From contig NZ_NPKP01000015.1 in the NCBI RefSeq assembly GCF_008329585.1, forward strand, positions 1-64,000: 64,000 bases of DNA, given 5' to 3'. Shown one piece after another: positions 17,930 through 25,559 of this stretch (positions are counted from its first letter, which is position 1; each line of letters opens with the position of its first letter). The stretch comes from Mycolicibacterium sp. P9-22 (GTDB lineage: Bacteria; Actinomycetota; Actinomycetes; Mycobacteriales; Mycobacteriaceae). A program made the translations under genes and the position numbers. The notes beneath the pieces are model-generated. The model was not told the DNA's origin. It made no database searches and saw only the letters and a list, made by a program, of their open reading frames with translations.

Positions 17930-18546
17930 TCGCCGATGACCAACGTCTGGTCCGCGCAGGTCTGCGCATGCTGTGTGAGTCGACGCCCGGTGTCGAGGTG
18001 ATCGGCGAGGCCGCCGACGGGGCGCAGGCGGTACGGCTGGCCGCCGAACTCTCACCGGATGTGATCCTGATGGACCTCCGGATGCCCGGGGTGGACGGCA
18101 TCACCGCCATCGGACAGGTGCTCTCCACCCGCGCCGAGGCGAAGATACTGGTGCTCACCACTTTTGACGATGATGACCACCTGTACCCCGCGCTGGCCGC
18201 CGGGGCCGCGGGCTTCCTGGTCAAGGACACCGACCCCGCCGAGCTCATCGGCGCGGTGCATCGGGTTGCCGCCGGCGACTTTGTGCTGTCGCCGCATCTG
18301 TTGCAGCGACTGGTGTCCCGGGCGGTCGACGCGGGTGTTCCCGACGGCCCTGAGGCGGTGCCCCTGACTGCGCGTGAAGAGGATGTCCTGCCGCTGATCG
18401 TGGACGGTCTGTCGAACCAGGAGATCGCCGACCGGCTGCATCTCGGCGTGACCACCGTCAAGACGCATGTGGCGAACCTGATGGACAAGCTCGGGGCCCA
18501 GAACCGGGTGCAACTCGCGGTGTACGGGTATCAACGCATGGTGTGA
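17911..18546 (+). CDS. LuxR/NarL-family response regulator
   Basis: A 211-residue regulator. The receiver domain occupies about 1-120 with the acidic pair in IADDQ, the phosphorylation Asp in LMDLRMPG, and LVKDT near the end. The C-terminal LuxR-type helix-turn-helix spans about 145-205 (LTAREEDVLPLI, GLSNQEIADRL, TVKTHVANLMDKL). It is phosphorylated by the kinase just upstream. The ATG giving MATRVLIADD is the best start; an ATG five codons earlier is possible. Its last 16 bp overlap the convergent multicopper oxidase. Confidence 0.92.
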   Translation: MATRVLIADDQRLVRAGLRMLCESTPGVEVIGEAADGAQAVRLAAELSPDVILMDLRMPGVDGITAIGQVLSTRAEAKILVLTTFDDDDHLYPALAAGAAGFLVKDTDPAELIGAVHRVAAGDFVLSPHLLQRLVSRAVDAGVPDGPEAVPLTAREEDVLPLIVDGLSNQEIADRLHLGVTTVKTHVANLMDKLGAQNRVQLAVYGYQRMV

Positions 18547-20015
18547 GGCATGTCCATGGCCATCGGCTCCGCCTGCTGTCCGGGGTTCAGCACCAGGAAC
18601 TGACCCATCATGCCCTGGTCCTCGTGCAGGGCCAGATGACAGTGATACATGTACGGCAAGGTCGGATCGGTGTAGTCGGAGAACCGGACCGCGAGCCGGA
18701 TCTGTTGTCCCGGTGGGGTGTACACCGTGTCCTTGAACCCGGCCAGTTGCGGCGGCGGCGGCGCACCGTCGATGTCGATGATCCGGAACTGGGTGTCGTG
18801 CACGTGGAAGTTGTGCGGCCAGTTGTCCACGTTGCGCACCGTCCAGATCTCGTCGGTGTCCACGGTCGCATGGAAGTCGATGCGGTTCATGTCCATCCGG
18901 TTCCGGTTGATCATGAACCACTGCAGGTCGAACTCGCGGTGCACAGTTGCCCGAGTCGGCAAGCCGGGCAGTGCTGCCAGCGCGGCGGGTAGCGCGGTGC
19001 TCGGGCGGAGGCTGCGCTCCGGTTGTAACCGCAAGATGGTGAACGCGTCGCCGACGCCGAAGCGGTCGGCTTCTTCTCGGCCGAGGCCGGCCCGGTCATC
19101 GATCGGAAATGCCTGCAGCACATAGGCGTCCCCGGGCCGCGACTCGACCACGATCTCGGCCCGCTCACCGGGACTCAGCTGCACCCGGGTGGCCGGGGCG
19201 GGGGCGGCGAGCAGGCCGCCGTCGCCGGCGACGATATGGAACACCCTGTCATCGGAGAAACCGAGGTTGTACAGCCGGCCGCCGGAGCCGTTGAGGATGC
19301 GCAACCGGACGCGCTCCGTGCGCACCGTGAGATGCGCTCCGGCAATGCCATTGGTCACGATGGTGTCGCCGAGCAGGCCGATGTCCGTCGGATCGGATTC
19401 GTCGAGCGCGCCGGAGGGCGTGAACCGGCGGTCCTGGATGATGAGCGGGATGTCGTCGACACCGTAATTGTGCGGAAGATCCTCGGTGCCGTCATCGATG
19501 ATGAACATCCCGGCCAGCCCCCGGTAGATGTGCTTCTCGGTGGAGCCGTGCGGATGCGGGTGATACCAGAGCGTCGCGGCGGGTTGCCTTATCTCCCAGC
19601 GTGGTTGCCATTGCCCGCCGGCCGGCACCGTCTGGTGCGGACCGCCATCGCATCGGGCGGGCACGTGCATACCGTGCCAGTGCACCGTGGTGGGCTCCGT
19701 CAGCGCGTTCTCGACATGGACGGCCACCACCTCACCGCGCCGTGCCCGCAGCGTCGGCCCCAGAATCGACCCGTTGAATCCCCAGGTGGCGGTGCGCACG
19801 CCGGGAAGCATCTCGGTCTCGCCGGTCATCGCCCGCAGGGTGAAGATCCGGGTGCCGTCGGGACCGACGGTCGAGGCGGCCGTCGGCGGGATCGGCAACG
19901 GACGGGTCAGTGGCCGCGTGCGCCGGCCGGGCTGCGGACCCGAACACGCCAGGGTAAGGGCCAGTGGGGTTGCGGTGAGGCCGACGAGGAGCTGCCGGCG
20001 GGACAGGAAAGGCAC
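18531..20015 (-). CDS. Multicopper oxidase, copper-resistance (MmcO/CueO-like) lipoprotein
   Basis: A 494-residue secreted oxidase. The N-terminus has RRQLL followed by a hydrophobic stretch and LACS, consistent with Tat export and a lipobox. The copper ligands are all present: HWHGMH, WYHPHPHG, NFHVHDTQF and the C-terminal type 1 copper motif MYHCHLALHEDQGM. The methionine-rich end (MAMDMPHTM) resembles copper-oxidising members. It should oxidise Cu(I) or phenolic substrates outside the cell, as reported for mycobacterial MmcO. The start is GTG. Confidence 0.9.
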   Translation of the reverse strand: MPFLSRRQLLVGLTATPLALTLACSGPQPGRRTRPLTRPLPIPPTAASTVGPDGTRIFTLRAMTGETEMLPGVRTATWGFNGSILGPTLRARRGEVVAVHVENALTEPTTVHWHGMHVPARCDGGPHQTVPAGGQWQPRWEIRQPAATLWYHPHPHGSTEKHIYRGLAGMFIIDDGTEDLPHNYGVDDIPLIIQDRRFTPSGALDESDPTDIGLLGDTIVTNGIAGAHLTVRTERVRLRILNGSGGRLYNLGFSDDRVFHIVAGDGGLLAAPAPATRVQLSPGERAEIVVESRPGDAYVLQAFPIDDRAGLGREEADRFGVGDAFTILRLQPERSLRPSTALPAALAALPGLPTRATVHREFDLQWFMINRNRMDMNRIDFHATVDTDEIWTVRNVDNWPHNFHVHDTQFRIIDIDGAPPPPQLAGFKDTVYTPPGQQIRLAVRFSDYTDPTLPYMYHCHLALHEDQGMMGQFLVLNPGQQAEPMAMDMPHTMR

Positions 20016-20109
20016 GCCTCGAGTCTTCGGCGTTCGGCGGCAGCAGGAATCGGCCCGCGGGCCGGTAAATCCGGCCCGCCGGGACCTTGTGCGGGCCGCG
20101 GATACCTGC

Positions 20110-20125
20110 TACCCGGTACCGGGTT
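20110..20125. promoter_or_regulatory. Perfect palindrome upstream of the multicopper oxidase
   Basis: The 14-mer ACCCGGTACCGGGT is a perfect palindrome, extended by T on both ends. It lies about 95 bp upstream of the multicopper oxidase and 50 bp upstream of the divergent hydrolase. TACCC...GGGT(T/A) words are a feature of copper-responsive CsoR/RicR sites in mycobacteria as I remember them, so a copper operator is plausible but unproven. Confidence 0.4.
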
Positions 20126-20175
20126 TGGCGGCTGTCGTCGATGCCGATGCGCGCTGGTCGCGGCAGAGTCATGCC

Positions 20176-21000
20176 ATGACCACACAGGAGAACGCCATCG
20201 TTCCGCGGTTCACCACCATCGACGGTGTGCGCATCCGCTATGCCGAAAGCGGCCCCGCGGCCGCCGACGCGATACTGCTCAGCCCGTGGCCAGAGACGGT
20301 CTACGCATTCGAGCAGGTATGGCCGGAGTTGGCCGGCCACGCACACCTGGTGGCCCTCGATCCGCCCGGTTTCGGCGGATCCGAGGGCAGAGAAGACCTG
20401 CTGAATCCCAAGGCCCTCGGCGACTTCATCATCCGCGTTGCCGACGAGTTCGGGCTGAAACACCCGCATCTGGTCGGACCCGATATCGGCACCTCCGCCG
20501 CACTGTTCGCCGCGGCCGCCGCGCCGGGCAGGTTCGCCTCGGTGGTGGTGGGGTCCGGCGGTGCAGCAGTGCCCATCACCGTCACGGGTCCATTGCAGGA
20601 CTGGGTGTTCGCCACCGATCTGAAGCCCTACCGGGATATCGGTGGCGCCGCCATCGTCGAGGCCGCGCTGGAAACCATCTCCGGCTACACACCATCGCCG
20701 GCCATTCGGGCCGACTACATCGCCGGTTATGCCGGCGATCGCTTCGCCGACACCATCCCGTACGCACAGAGCTACCGGCAGTGGCTGCCGGTGCTGGCCG
20801 ATCTGCTACCCGGTATCAGCACCCCGGTCCGCGTGATCGCGGGCAGCGACGATCAGGTGGTCCCTCCGGTCAACGCGACCTACCTGGCCGACCGGCTACC
20901 GCTCGGGCGCGCTGATCTGGTGGACGGCGCCGGGCACTTCGTCTGGGAGGAACGCCCCGGCGAGTACGCGGCCCTGGTCACCGAGTGGTGGCGCCGGTAG
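20176..21000 (+). CDS. Alpha/beta hydrolase of epoxide hydrolase/dehalogenase type
   Basis: A 274-residue alpha/beta hydrolase. At the nucleophile elbow it reads VGPDIGTS, with Asp where serine hydrolases have Ser, which is the pattern of epoxide hydrolases and haloalkane dehalogenases. The oxyanion segment is SPWPET rather than HGxP. The acid is probably in AGSDDQVV and the His in GAGHFVWEE. MTTQENA is chosen as the start; the frame continues upstream antisense to the oxidase but without sense. Its end overlaps the acyl-CoA dehydrogenase by 23 bp. Confidence 0.85.
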   Translation: MTTQENAIVPRFTTIDGVRIRYAESGPAAADAILLSPWPETVYAFEQVWPELAGHAHLVALDPPGFGGSEGREDLLNPKALGDFIIRVADEFGLKHPHLVGPDIGTSAALFAAAAAPGRFASVVVGSGGAAVPITVTGPLQDWVFATDLKPYRDIGGAAIVEAALETISGYTPSPAIRADYIAGYAGDRFADTIPYAQSYRQWLPVLADLLPGISTPVRVIAGSDDQVVPPVNATYLADRLPLGRADLVDGAGHFVWEERPGEYAALVTEWWRR

Positions 21001-22198
21001 CCACTCGCGGTGCCTTCGCCTCGGCGGTGTCGAGCACCAGCTCGGCCACCCGATGGCGGTGCGCTTCGGCACTGCCCAGCAGCGCCGCATCGGTGGTGGC
21101 CCGCTTGAAGTACAGGTGAGCCTGGTGCTCCCAGGTGAAGCCGATGCCACCGTGCACCTGGATGGTGTCGGTCGCGATCCGGGAGAATGCCGCCGACGCC
21201 AGGGCCTGCGCGATGGCAGCAGCCAGCGCCGGGTCGTCGGAGCCGTCGCTCAGCGCCCACACCGCGTGATAGGTGGCCGAGCGGGCATGCTCCAGATCGA
21301 CCATGCCCTCGGCCAGCCGGTGCTTGACGGCCTGGAACGACCCGATCGGACGGCCGAACTGCAGACGCGACTTCGCGTATTCGACCGAAAGGTTCAGCAG
21401 ATGTGCTGCCGCACCGACCTGTTCGGCCGCCAGCAGCGCCGAACCGACCTGCAGGGCATGGGTGATCACCCGGCCGGCCTCATCGGGCCCGGCCAGCAGC
21501 CGCGCCGGCGCTTGGGACAGTTCGACGGTGGCCTGCGGCCGGGTCAGATCGAGGGTGACCAATGCGGTGCGCTGCACGCCCGGGCCGTGCGCGTCGACGG
21601 CGTACAGCGCCACGCCTCCGGGACCCGTTGCGGCAACCAGGAGTTCGTCGGCGGCATCGGCATCCACCACCCGCGCGACGGTGCCGGTGAGCTTCTCGGT
21701 GCCGGTCACCGTGACGGCCGTGGCATCGAAGGCGCCCGCGGCATCGGGGACCGCGAAGGCCGCGGTGCGGGTGCCCTCGACCAGGGCGCCCAGCAATTCG
21801 TCGCGGTCCGGACCGCCGGATGCGGCAACGAGCGCGGGAATGGCCAGGAACACGGTGCCGAAAAGCGGGCCGGTCGCCAGTGCCGCGCCGAGTTCCTCCA
21901 CCGCGATGGCCTGATCGACCAGGCTGCCGCCGACACCACCGTCGGCCTCGGGCACCGACAATCCCAGCACGCCGAGCTCAGAACCCAACCGCTGCCAGAC
22001 TTTCCGGTCGAAGCGCGGCTCGGATTCCATCTGGATGCGGGCGTTGGCCTCGCCGAAATTGTCGGCGCTGAACTTGCGCACCGCGTCACGGAGCTGGGCC
22101 TGCTCGCCGGTGAACACGAACTCCTCAGCCGTCTTGTCGGGCTGATCCGCAAGCTCCTCAGTCGTCTTGTCGGGCTGATCCGCAAGCTCCTCAGCCAC
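20978..22198 (-). CDS. Acyl-CoA dehydrogenase (second subunit of a FadE pair)
   Basis: A 406-residue flavoprotein of the acyl-CoA dehydrogenase family. RDAVRKFSADNF begins the N-terminal helical domain, and the C-terminal helical domain carries QFGRPIGSFQAVKHRLAEG and IQVHGGIGFTWEHQ. The conserved domain begins at about residue 26. Before it lies an acidic extension made of a duplicated 11-residue unit (EELADQPDKT). It overlaps the end of the upstream dehydrogenase gene by 8 bp, and the two probably form a heteromeric enzyme as in mycobacterial sterol side-chain oxidation. That assembly is inference. Confidence 0.88.
   Translation of the reverse strand: MAEELADQPDKTTEELADQPDKTAEEFVFTGEQAQLRDAVRKFSADNFGEANARIQMESEPRFDRKVWQRLGSELGVLGLSVPEADGGVGGSLVDQAIAVEELGAALATGPLFGTVFLAIPALVAASGGPDRDELLGALVEGTRTAAFAVPDAAGAFDATAVTVTGTEKLTGTVARVVDADAADELLVAATGPGGVALYAVDAHGPGVQRTALVTLDLTRPQATVELSQAPARLLAGPDEAGRVITHALQVGSALLAAEQVGAAAHLLNLSVEYAKSRLQFGRPIGSFQAVKHRLAEGMVDLEHARSATYHAVWALSDGSDDPALAAAIAQALASAAFSRIATDTIQVHGGIGFTWEHQAHLYFKRATTDAALLGSAEAHRHRVAELVLDTAEAKAPRVATGATTR
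22130..22195 (-). repeat. Two-copy 33-bp in-frame tandem repeat at the acyl-CoA dehydrogenase N-terminus
   Basis: Codons 2-12 and 13-23 of the gene are almost identical; the units differ at one base in the first codon (GCT versus ACT), and a third partial copy (GCTGAGGAG) follows. The encoded unit is (A/T)EELADQPDKT. It looks like a recent slippage duplication of a non-conserved leader. Each unit also contains GAGGAG, a possible ribosome-binding site for internal starts. Confidence 0.85.
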
Positions 22199-23381
22199 GC
22201 GGGATCTCCTTCCACGGCATACCGGCGTCTGCCCGCAGATCGCCGGGCAGGCCCAGGATCCGTTCGGCCAGGATGTTGCGCATCACTTCCGATGTCCCGC
22301 CTTCGATGGTGTTGGCCTTGCTGCGCAGGAAGCGCTGCTGGATGGGTCCTCGCCAGTCGGTCTCGTCATTGGCGTCGTCACCGTAGCCGTGATACAGAAT
22401 GCCTTCGGCGCCAAGCAGATCCATGCACCACGTGTAGATGTGCTGGTTGAGTTCGGCGCCGACCAGCTTGCCGATCGATCCCTCCGGTCCCGGGCCGCCG
22501 ACGGTCGCGGTGGCGCGCGAACGCTGCGCAGTCAACCGCTGGGCCTCCGAGCGCAGCCACAGCTGGCTCAGCCGGTCACGCAGCACCGGGGTCTGCAGAT
22601 CCGGGCGTGCCGCCCACAACCCGACCGCCTCGGCGATGGTGCCCGAGCCGCGTGTGGCACCGCTGCCGCCCAGCGCGCTGCGCTCGTTCATCAGCGTCGT
22701 CATCGCCACGCCCCAGCCGTTGCCGACGTCGCCGAGTCGGTGCGCGTCCGGGATGCGGGCGTCGGTGATGTAGACCTCGTTGAACTCGGCGTGCCCGGTC
22801 AGCTGGCGCAGCGGCCGCGTCTCGACACCTGGCGCGTGCATATCGAGCACGAAATAGGTGAGTCCCTTGTGTTTGGCCACATCGGGATTCGTACGCGCCA
22901 GCAGGAGGCCCCACCGGGCCCGGTGCGCCAGACTGGTCCACACCTTCTGTCCGTTGATGACCCAGTCGTCACCGTCGCGGACGGCCGAGGTGGCCAGCCC
23001 GGCCAGGTCGGATCCGGCGCCGGGTTCGGAGAACAGCTGGCACCAGATGTCCTCGGTGCTCGCCAGCGGACGCAGCCAGAACTTCTTGAGCTCCTCGGAC
23101 TGCGCGTGCTCGCGCACCGTCGGCGCGGCCATCCCGTAGCCCATCGGGTTGAGCCCCAGCGGCATCGGGCCACCGGCGCCCTGCAGGATGCCGTCCGCGA
23201 CGGCCTGCAACCCGCGGGGAACCCCCAGGCCGCCGAGCCCCTCCGGGAAGTGCACCCAGGACAGCCCGGCGTCATAGCTGGCCGTCAGGAACTCGGGGAT
23301 CGGCACCTTCTTCGGATCGTGGTCTGCCACGACCTGCCGGGCCAGGTCAGCGACCCGGTCCGCATCGGCTTTCGCACTCAT
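22191..23381 (-). CDS. Acyl-CoA dehydrogenase (first subunit of a FadE pair)
   Basis: A 396-residue acyl-CoA dehydrogenase. The central beta domain has QLFSEPGAGSDLAGLATSA and WVINGQKVWTS, the FAD and substrate signatures. The C-terminal domain has SKANTIEGGTSEVMRNILAERILGLP, typical of this family. It catalyses alpha,beta-dehydrogenation of an acyl-CoA in beta-oxidation. The ATG giving MSAKADADRV is chosen; upstream codons are not conserved. Its end overlaps the next dehydrogenase, supporting a two-gene unit. Confidence 0.9.
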   Translation of the reverse strand: MSAKADADRVADLARQVVADHDPKKVPIPEFLTASYDAGLSWVHFPEGLGGLGVPRGLQAVADGILQGAGGPMPLGLNPMGYGMAAPTVREHAQSEELKKFWLRPLASTEDIWCQLFSEPGAGSDLAGLATSAVRDGDDWVINGQKVWTSLAHRARWGLLLARTNPDVAKHKGLTYFVLDMHAPGVETRPLRQLTGHAEFNEVYITDARIPDAHRLGDVGNGWGVAMTTLMNERSALGGSGATRGSGTIAEAVGLWAARPDLQTPVLRDRLSQLWLRSEAQRLTAQRSRATATVGGPGPEGSIGKLVGAELNQHIYTWCMDLLGAEGILYHGYGDDANDETDWRGPIQQRFLRSKANTIEGGTSEVMRNILAERILGLPGDLRADAGMPWKEIPRG

Positions 23382-23399
23382 CCAGCCACCATAGGTATG

Positions 23400-23415
23400 C
23401 GTGATCGACGTCACG
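23400..23415. promoter_or_regulatory. Inverted repeat between divergent fadE and SRPBCC genes
   Basis: CGTGA and TCACG form a 5-bp inverted repeat around the six bases TCGACG in the 63-bp gap between the divergent genes. The size and position would suit a TetR-type dimer. Such a short repeat can occur by chance in GC-rich DNA. Confidence 0.25.
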
Positions 23416-23444
23416 TAGGCGGGTCTACCAACCGGTGGGGCAGT

Positions 23445-23873
23445 ATGTGGTTCATGCACGTCACCGCGAACGCCACCGTCAACGCCCCGATCGACACGGT
23501 GTGGGCCACCCTTACCGATCACGTCGGCATGGCCGCCTGGGCGCCGGGAATCAAGTGCAGCCTGGGCAAGCCCGGCACACCCGACCCGAACGGGGTCGGC
23601 GCGGTCCGCCGGTTCAGCACCCCGGGTCCGGGTCCGGACATCGTGGAAGAGGTGGTGACCTTCGATGCGCCACATGCATTCGGCTACAAGGCCCTTTCGG
23701 GGGTGCCGTTCCCCGGCTACACCGGCGAGGTGCGGCTGACCGCAGCAGGCACCGGCACCCACATCGAATACACCGTCGGCTCGACCGCATCTCTCCCGCT
23801 GGTGAAGATCCCGCTCGCGGGAATCGGGCAGGTCCTGTTGCGGCTGCTGGTGCGGGCCGCTTCACGCGCCTGA
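23445..23873 (+). CDS. SRPBCC-family (START-like) protein
   Basis: A 142-residue single-domain protein. It begins with VTANATVNAPIDTVWATLTDHVGMAAWAPGI, the classic strand-helix opening of SRPBCC/polyketide cyclase-like proteins, and ends in an amphipathic helix that closes the ligand cavity. It presumably binds a hydrophobic ligand; the ligand is unknown. Two ATGs are possible: 23445, close behind GGTGGGG, and 23454, three codons later. It is divergent from the acyl-CoA dehydrogenases. Confidence 0.8.
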   Translation: MWFMHVTANATVNAPIDTVWATLTDHVGMAAWAPGIKCSLGKPGTPDPNGVGAVRRFSTPGPGPDIVEEVVTFDAPHAFGYKALSGVPFPGYTGEVRLTAAGTGTHIEYTVGSTASLPLVKIPLAGIGQVLLRLLVRAASRA

Positions 23874-23947
23874 TGGTGGTTTCGGCCCGGCCCTGAGAGG
23901 GCACCTCCTGAGAGGAAGCGGAAAACCGCATTCGGGAGACGAACGAC

Positions 23948-24433
23948 ATGAACGCCAGGACAGTCGTGGCAGTGGCGGCCGGAGTCGCCGTCGCAGCCGC
24001 AATGGGGGTGACCAGCCCCCGCGCATCCGCGGAACCCGCCGTTGCCGGGTTCGGCATTCAGCTACCGGCCGCCGACACCGACGGCACAGGGCTCGGCGGT
24101 TACACCGTCCATGATCTGCAGCCCAGCAGCACCGATGTGTTGAACGTGCCGGTCACCGGGAACGTGCCCGTCGCGGGCACGCTGTGGCAGGCCCGCACCG
24201 AAGTGGACGCCATCAGCGGCTCCGTCGTGCCGGCAATGCAGTACTTCAGCGCGCGCAGCGCCGATGGACGGAGTTACCCCGTGCTCGTCCAGACGTTCGC
24301 GCCGGACCTCCACATTTCGCCACTCGGGCAGGGCGGTACGTCCGACGGCAACATTTACTTCGATGTCACCGGGCCGGCCCCGACCGAGGTGGTTTACGAC
24401 GACGGCAAGAGCCACCTCGTCTGGACCGGCTGA
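23948..24433 (+). CDS. Secreted MPT63-like (DUF1942) protein
   Basis: A 161-residue exported protein. Residues 1-28 form a Sec signal peptide (hydrophobic run AVAAGVAVAAAMG, cleavage near ASA-EP). The mature part matches MPT63 of M. tuberculosis from memory in several places: GYTVHDLQPS, VPVAGTLWQA, ISGSVVPAMQYFSARSADG and IYFDVTGPAPT. MPT63 is a small immunoglobulin-like beta-sandwich of unknown function. GGGAGACG precedes the ATG. It is followed after 10 bp by the Rv2629-like gene. Confidence 0.9.
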   Translation: MNARTVVAVAAGVAVAAAMGVTSPRASAEPAVAGFGIQLPAADTDGTGLGGYTVHDLQPSSTDVLNVPVTGNVPVAGTLWQARTEVDAISGSVVPAMQYFSARSADGRSYPVLVQTFAPDLHISPLGQGGTSDGNIYFDVTGPAPTEVVYDDGKSHLVWTG

Positions 24434-24443
24434 GAGGAGAGCC

Positions 24444-25553
24444 ATGAAGTCCGATCGGTTCCGGGCGCTCGCCAAGGCTGAGGGCCCATTCGTGTCCGTC
24501 TACTTCGACGATTCCCACGACACCCCGGACGCCCGCACCCGCCTCGAGTTGCAGTGGAGGCACCTCGAAGAGCAGCTCGTCAGGCACGGCGCCGGCGGGA
24601 GTCTGGTCGACCGTATCCACCAGGCCTATGACGGCGCGCCGCCCGCGGTCGGCAGGCGCGGGCTGGGCATCGTCGCCGCCGATGACGTCGTGGTCACCCA
24701 ACGGCTCGAGCGCGTACCGGAATCCACCACCGTCCGGGTGGCCGAGCGGCCCTACCTGATCCCGATCGTCGAGCACGCCGCGTATTCGGGCAACTACATC
24801 GTGGCGATCGTCGACCACCTCGGCGCCGACATCGCCGTCCACCACCAGGGTCGGGTGCGCAACGAGAGCGTCGAGGGCGGTGACTATCCGGTGCACAAGG
24901 CGTCGGGAGCCGAGACCCCCGGCTACGGCGATCCGCAGCCACGAGCCGAGGAGGCGGCGCGACGAAACGTCCGCACCGTGGCTGAGCGGCTGTCCTCGCT
25001 GGTCGACGAGACCGACCCGGAGGCGGTGTTCGTGGTCGGGGAGGTACGTGCCCGCAACGACCTCGTCAGTGCGCTGCCCAAACGGGTGGCCGAGCGCGCG
25101 GTGCAGGCGAACCGCGGGGCGCGACATGGCGTCGAAGAGACTGCGTTGACCGATTTCGTCACCCGGTACTTCGAGATGGACCGTGCGGAGGCCGATGACG
25201 CGGCGCTGCAACGCTTCCGGGCCGAACTCGACCGGGCCGCCGGATTGGCCACCGAAGGCATCCCCGGGGTGTGCGCGGCGTTGCGCGACGGGGCGGTCGA
25301 AACCCTGCTCATCGGTGAACTCGGCGATGCGACCGTGCTCGTGGGGGATTCGCGACCCGTGGTTGCGCCGGACGCGAAGGTGCTGTCGGAGCTCGGATCG
25401 AAGTCCGCATCGACGGCGCGTGCCGACGAGGCGCTTCCGTTGGCCGCGATCGCAATCGATGCCGAACTCGTCTCGGTGGGTGACGCTGCGGCACTGCGAG
25501 ACGGGATCGGCGCGGTACTGCGCTACGCACCGCGCACCGCGGCGGCGACGTGA
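24444..25553 (+). CDS. Rv2629-like protein (bacterial archaeo-eukaryotic release factor family 2)
   Basis: A 369-residue protein. The opening EGPFVSVYFDDSHDT and the segments VDHLGADI, GYPVHK-like (DYPVHKASG) and EALPLAAIAI resemble Rv2629, a member of the dormancy-associated DosR regulon in M. tuberculosis. The fold is related to peptide chain release factor eRF1 (baeRF group), possibly acting at the ribosome. GAGAGGAGAG precedes the ATG. No DosR-box palindrome was seen in the region upstream of this gene or of the MPT63-like gene. Confidence 0.85.
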   Translation: MKSDRFRALAKAEGPFVSVYFDDSHDTPDARTRLELQWRHLEEQLVRHGAGGSLVDRIHQAYDGAPPAVGRRGLGIVAADDVVVTQRLERVPESTTVRVAERPYLIPIVEHAAYSGNYIVAIVDHLGADIAVHHQGRVRNESVEGGDYPVHKASGAETPGYGDPQPRAEEAARRNVRTVAERLSSLVDETDPEAVFVVGEVRARNDLVSALPKRVAERAVQANRGARHGVEETALTDFVTRYFEMDRAEADDAALQRFRAELDRAAGLATEGIPGVCAALRDGAVETLLIGELGDATVLVGDSRPVVAPDAKVLSELGSKSASTARADEALPLAAIAIDAELVSVGDAAALRDGIGAVLRYAPRTAAAT

Positions 25554-25559
25554 TACCCG

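Noticed and set aside
23892..23915. Direct repeat CCTGAGAGG twice, 15 bp apart, before the MPT63-like gene
   Set aside because: Short and purine-rich like ribosome-binding stretches; no symmetry and nothing to link it to a regulator.
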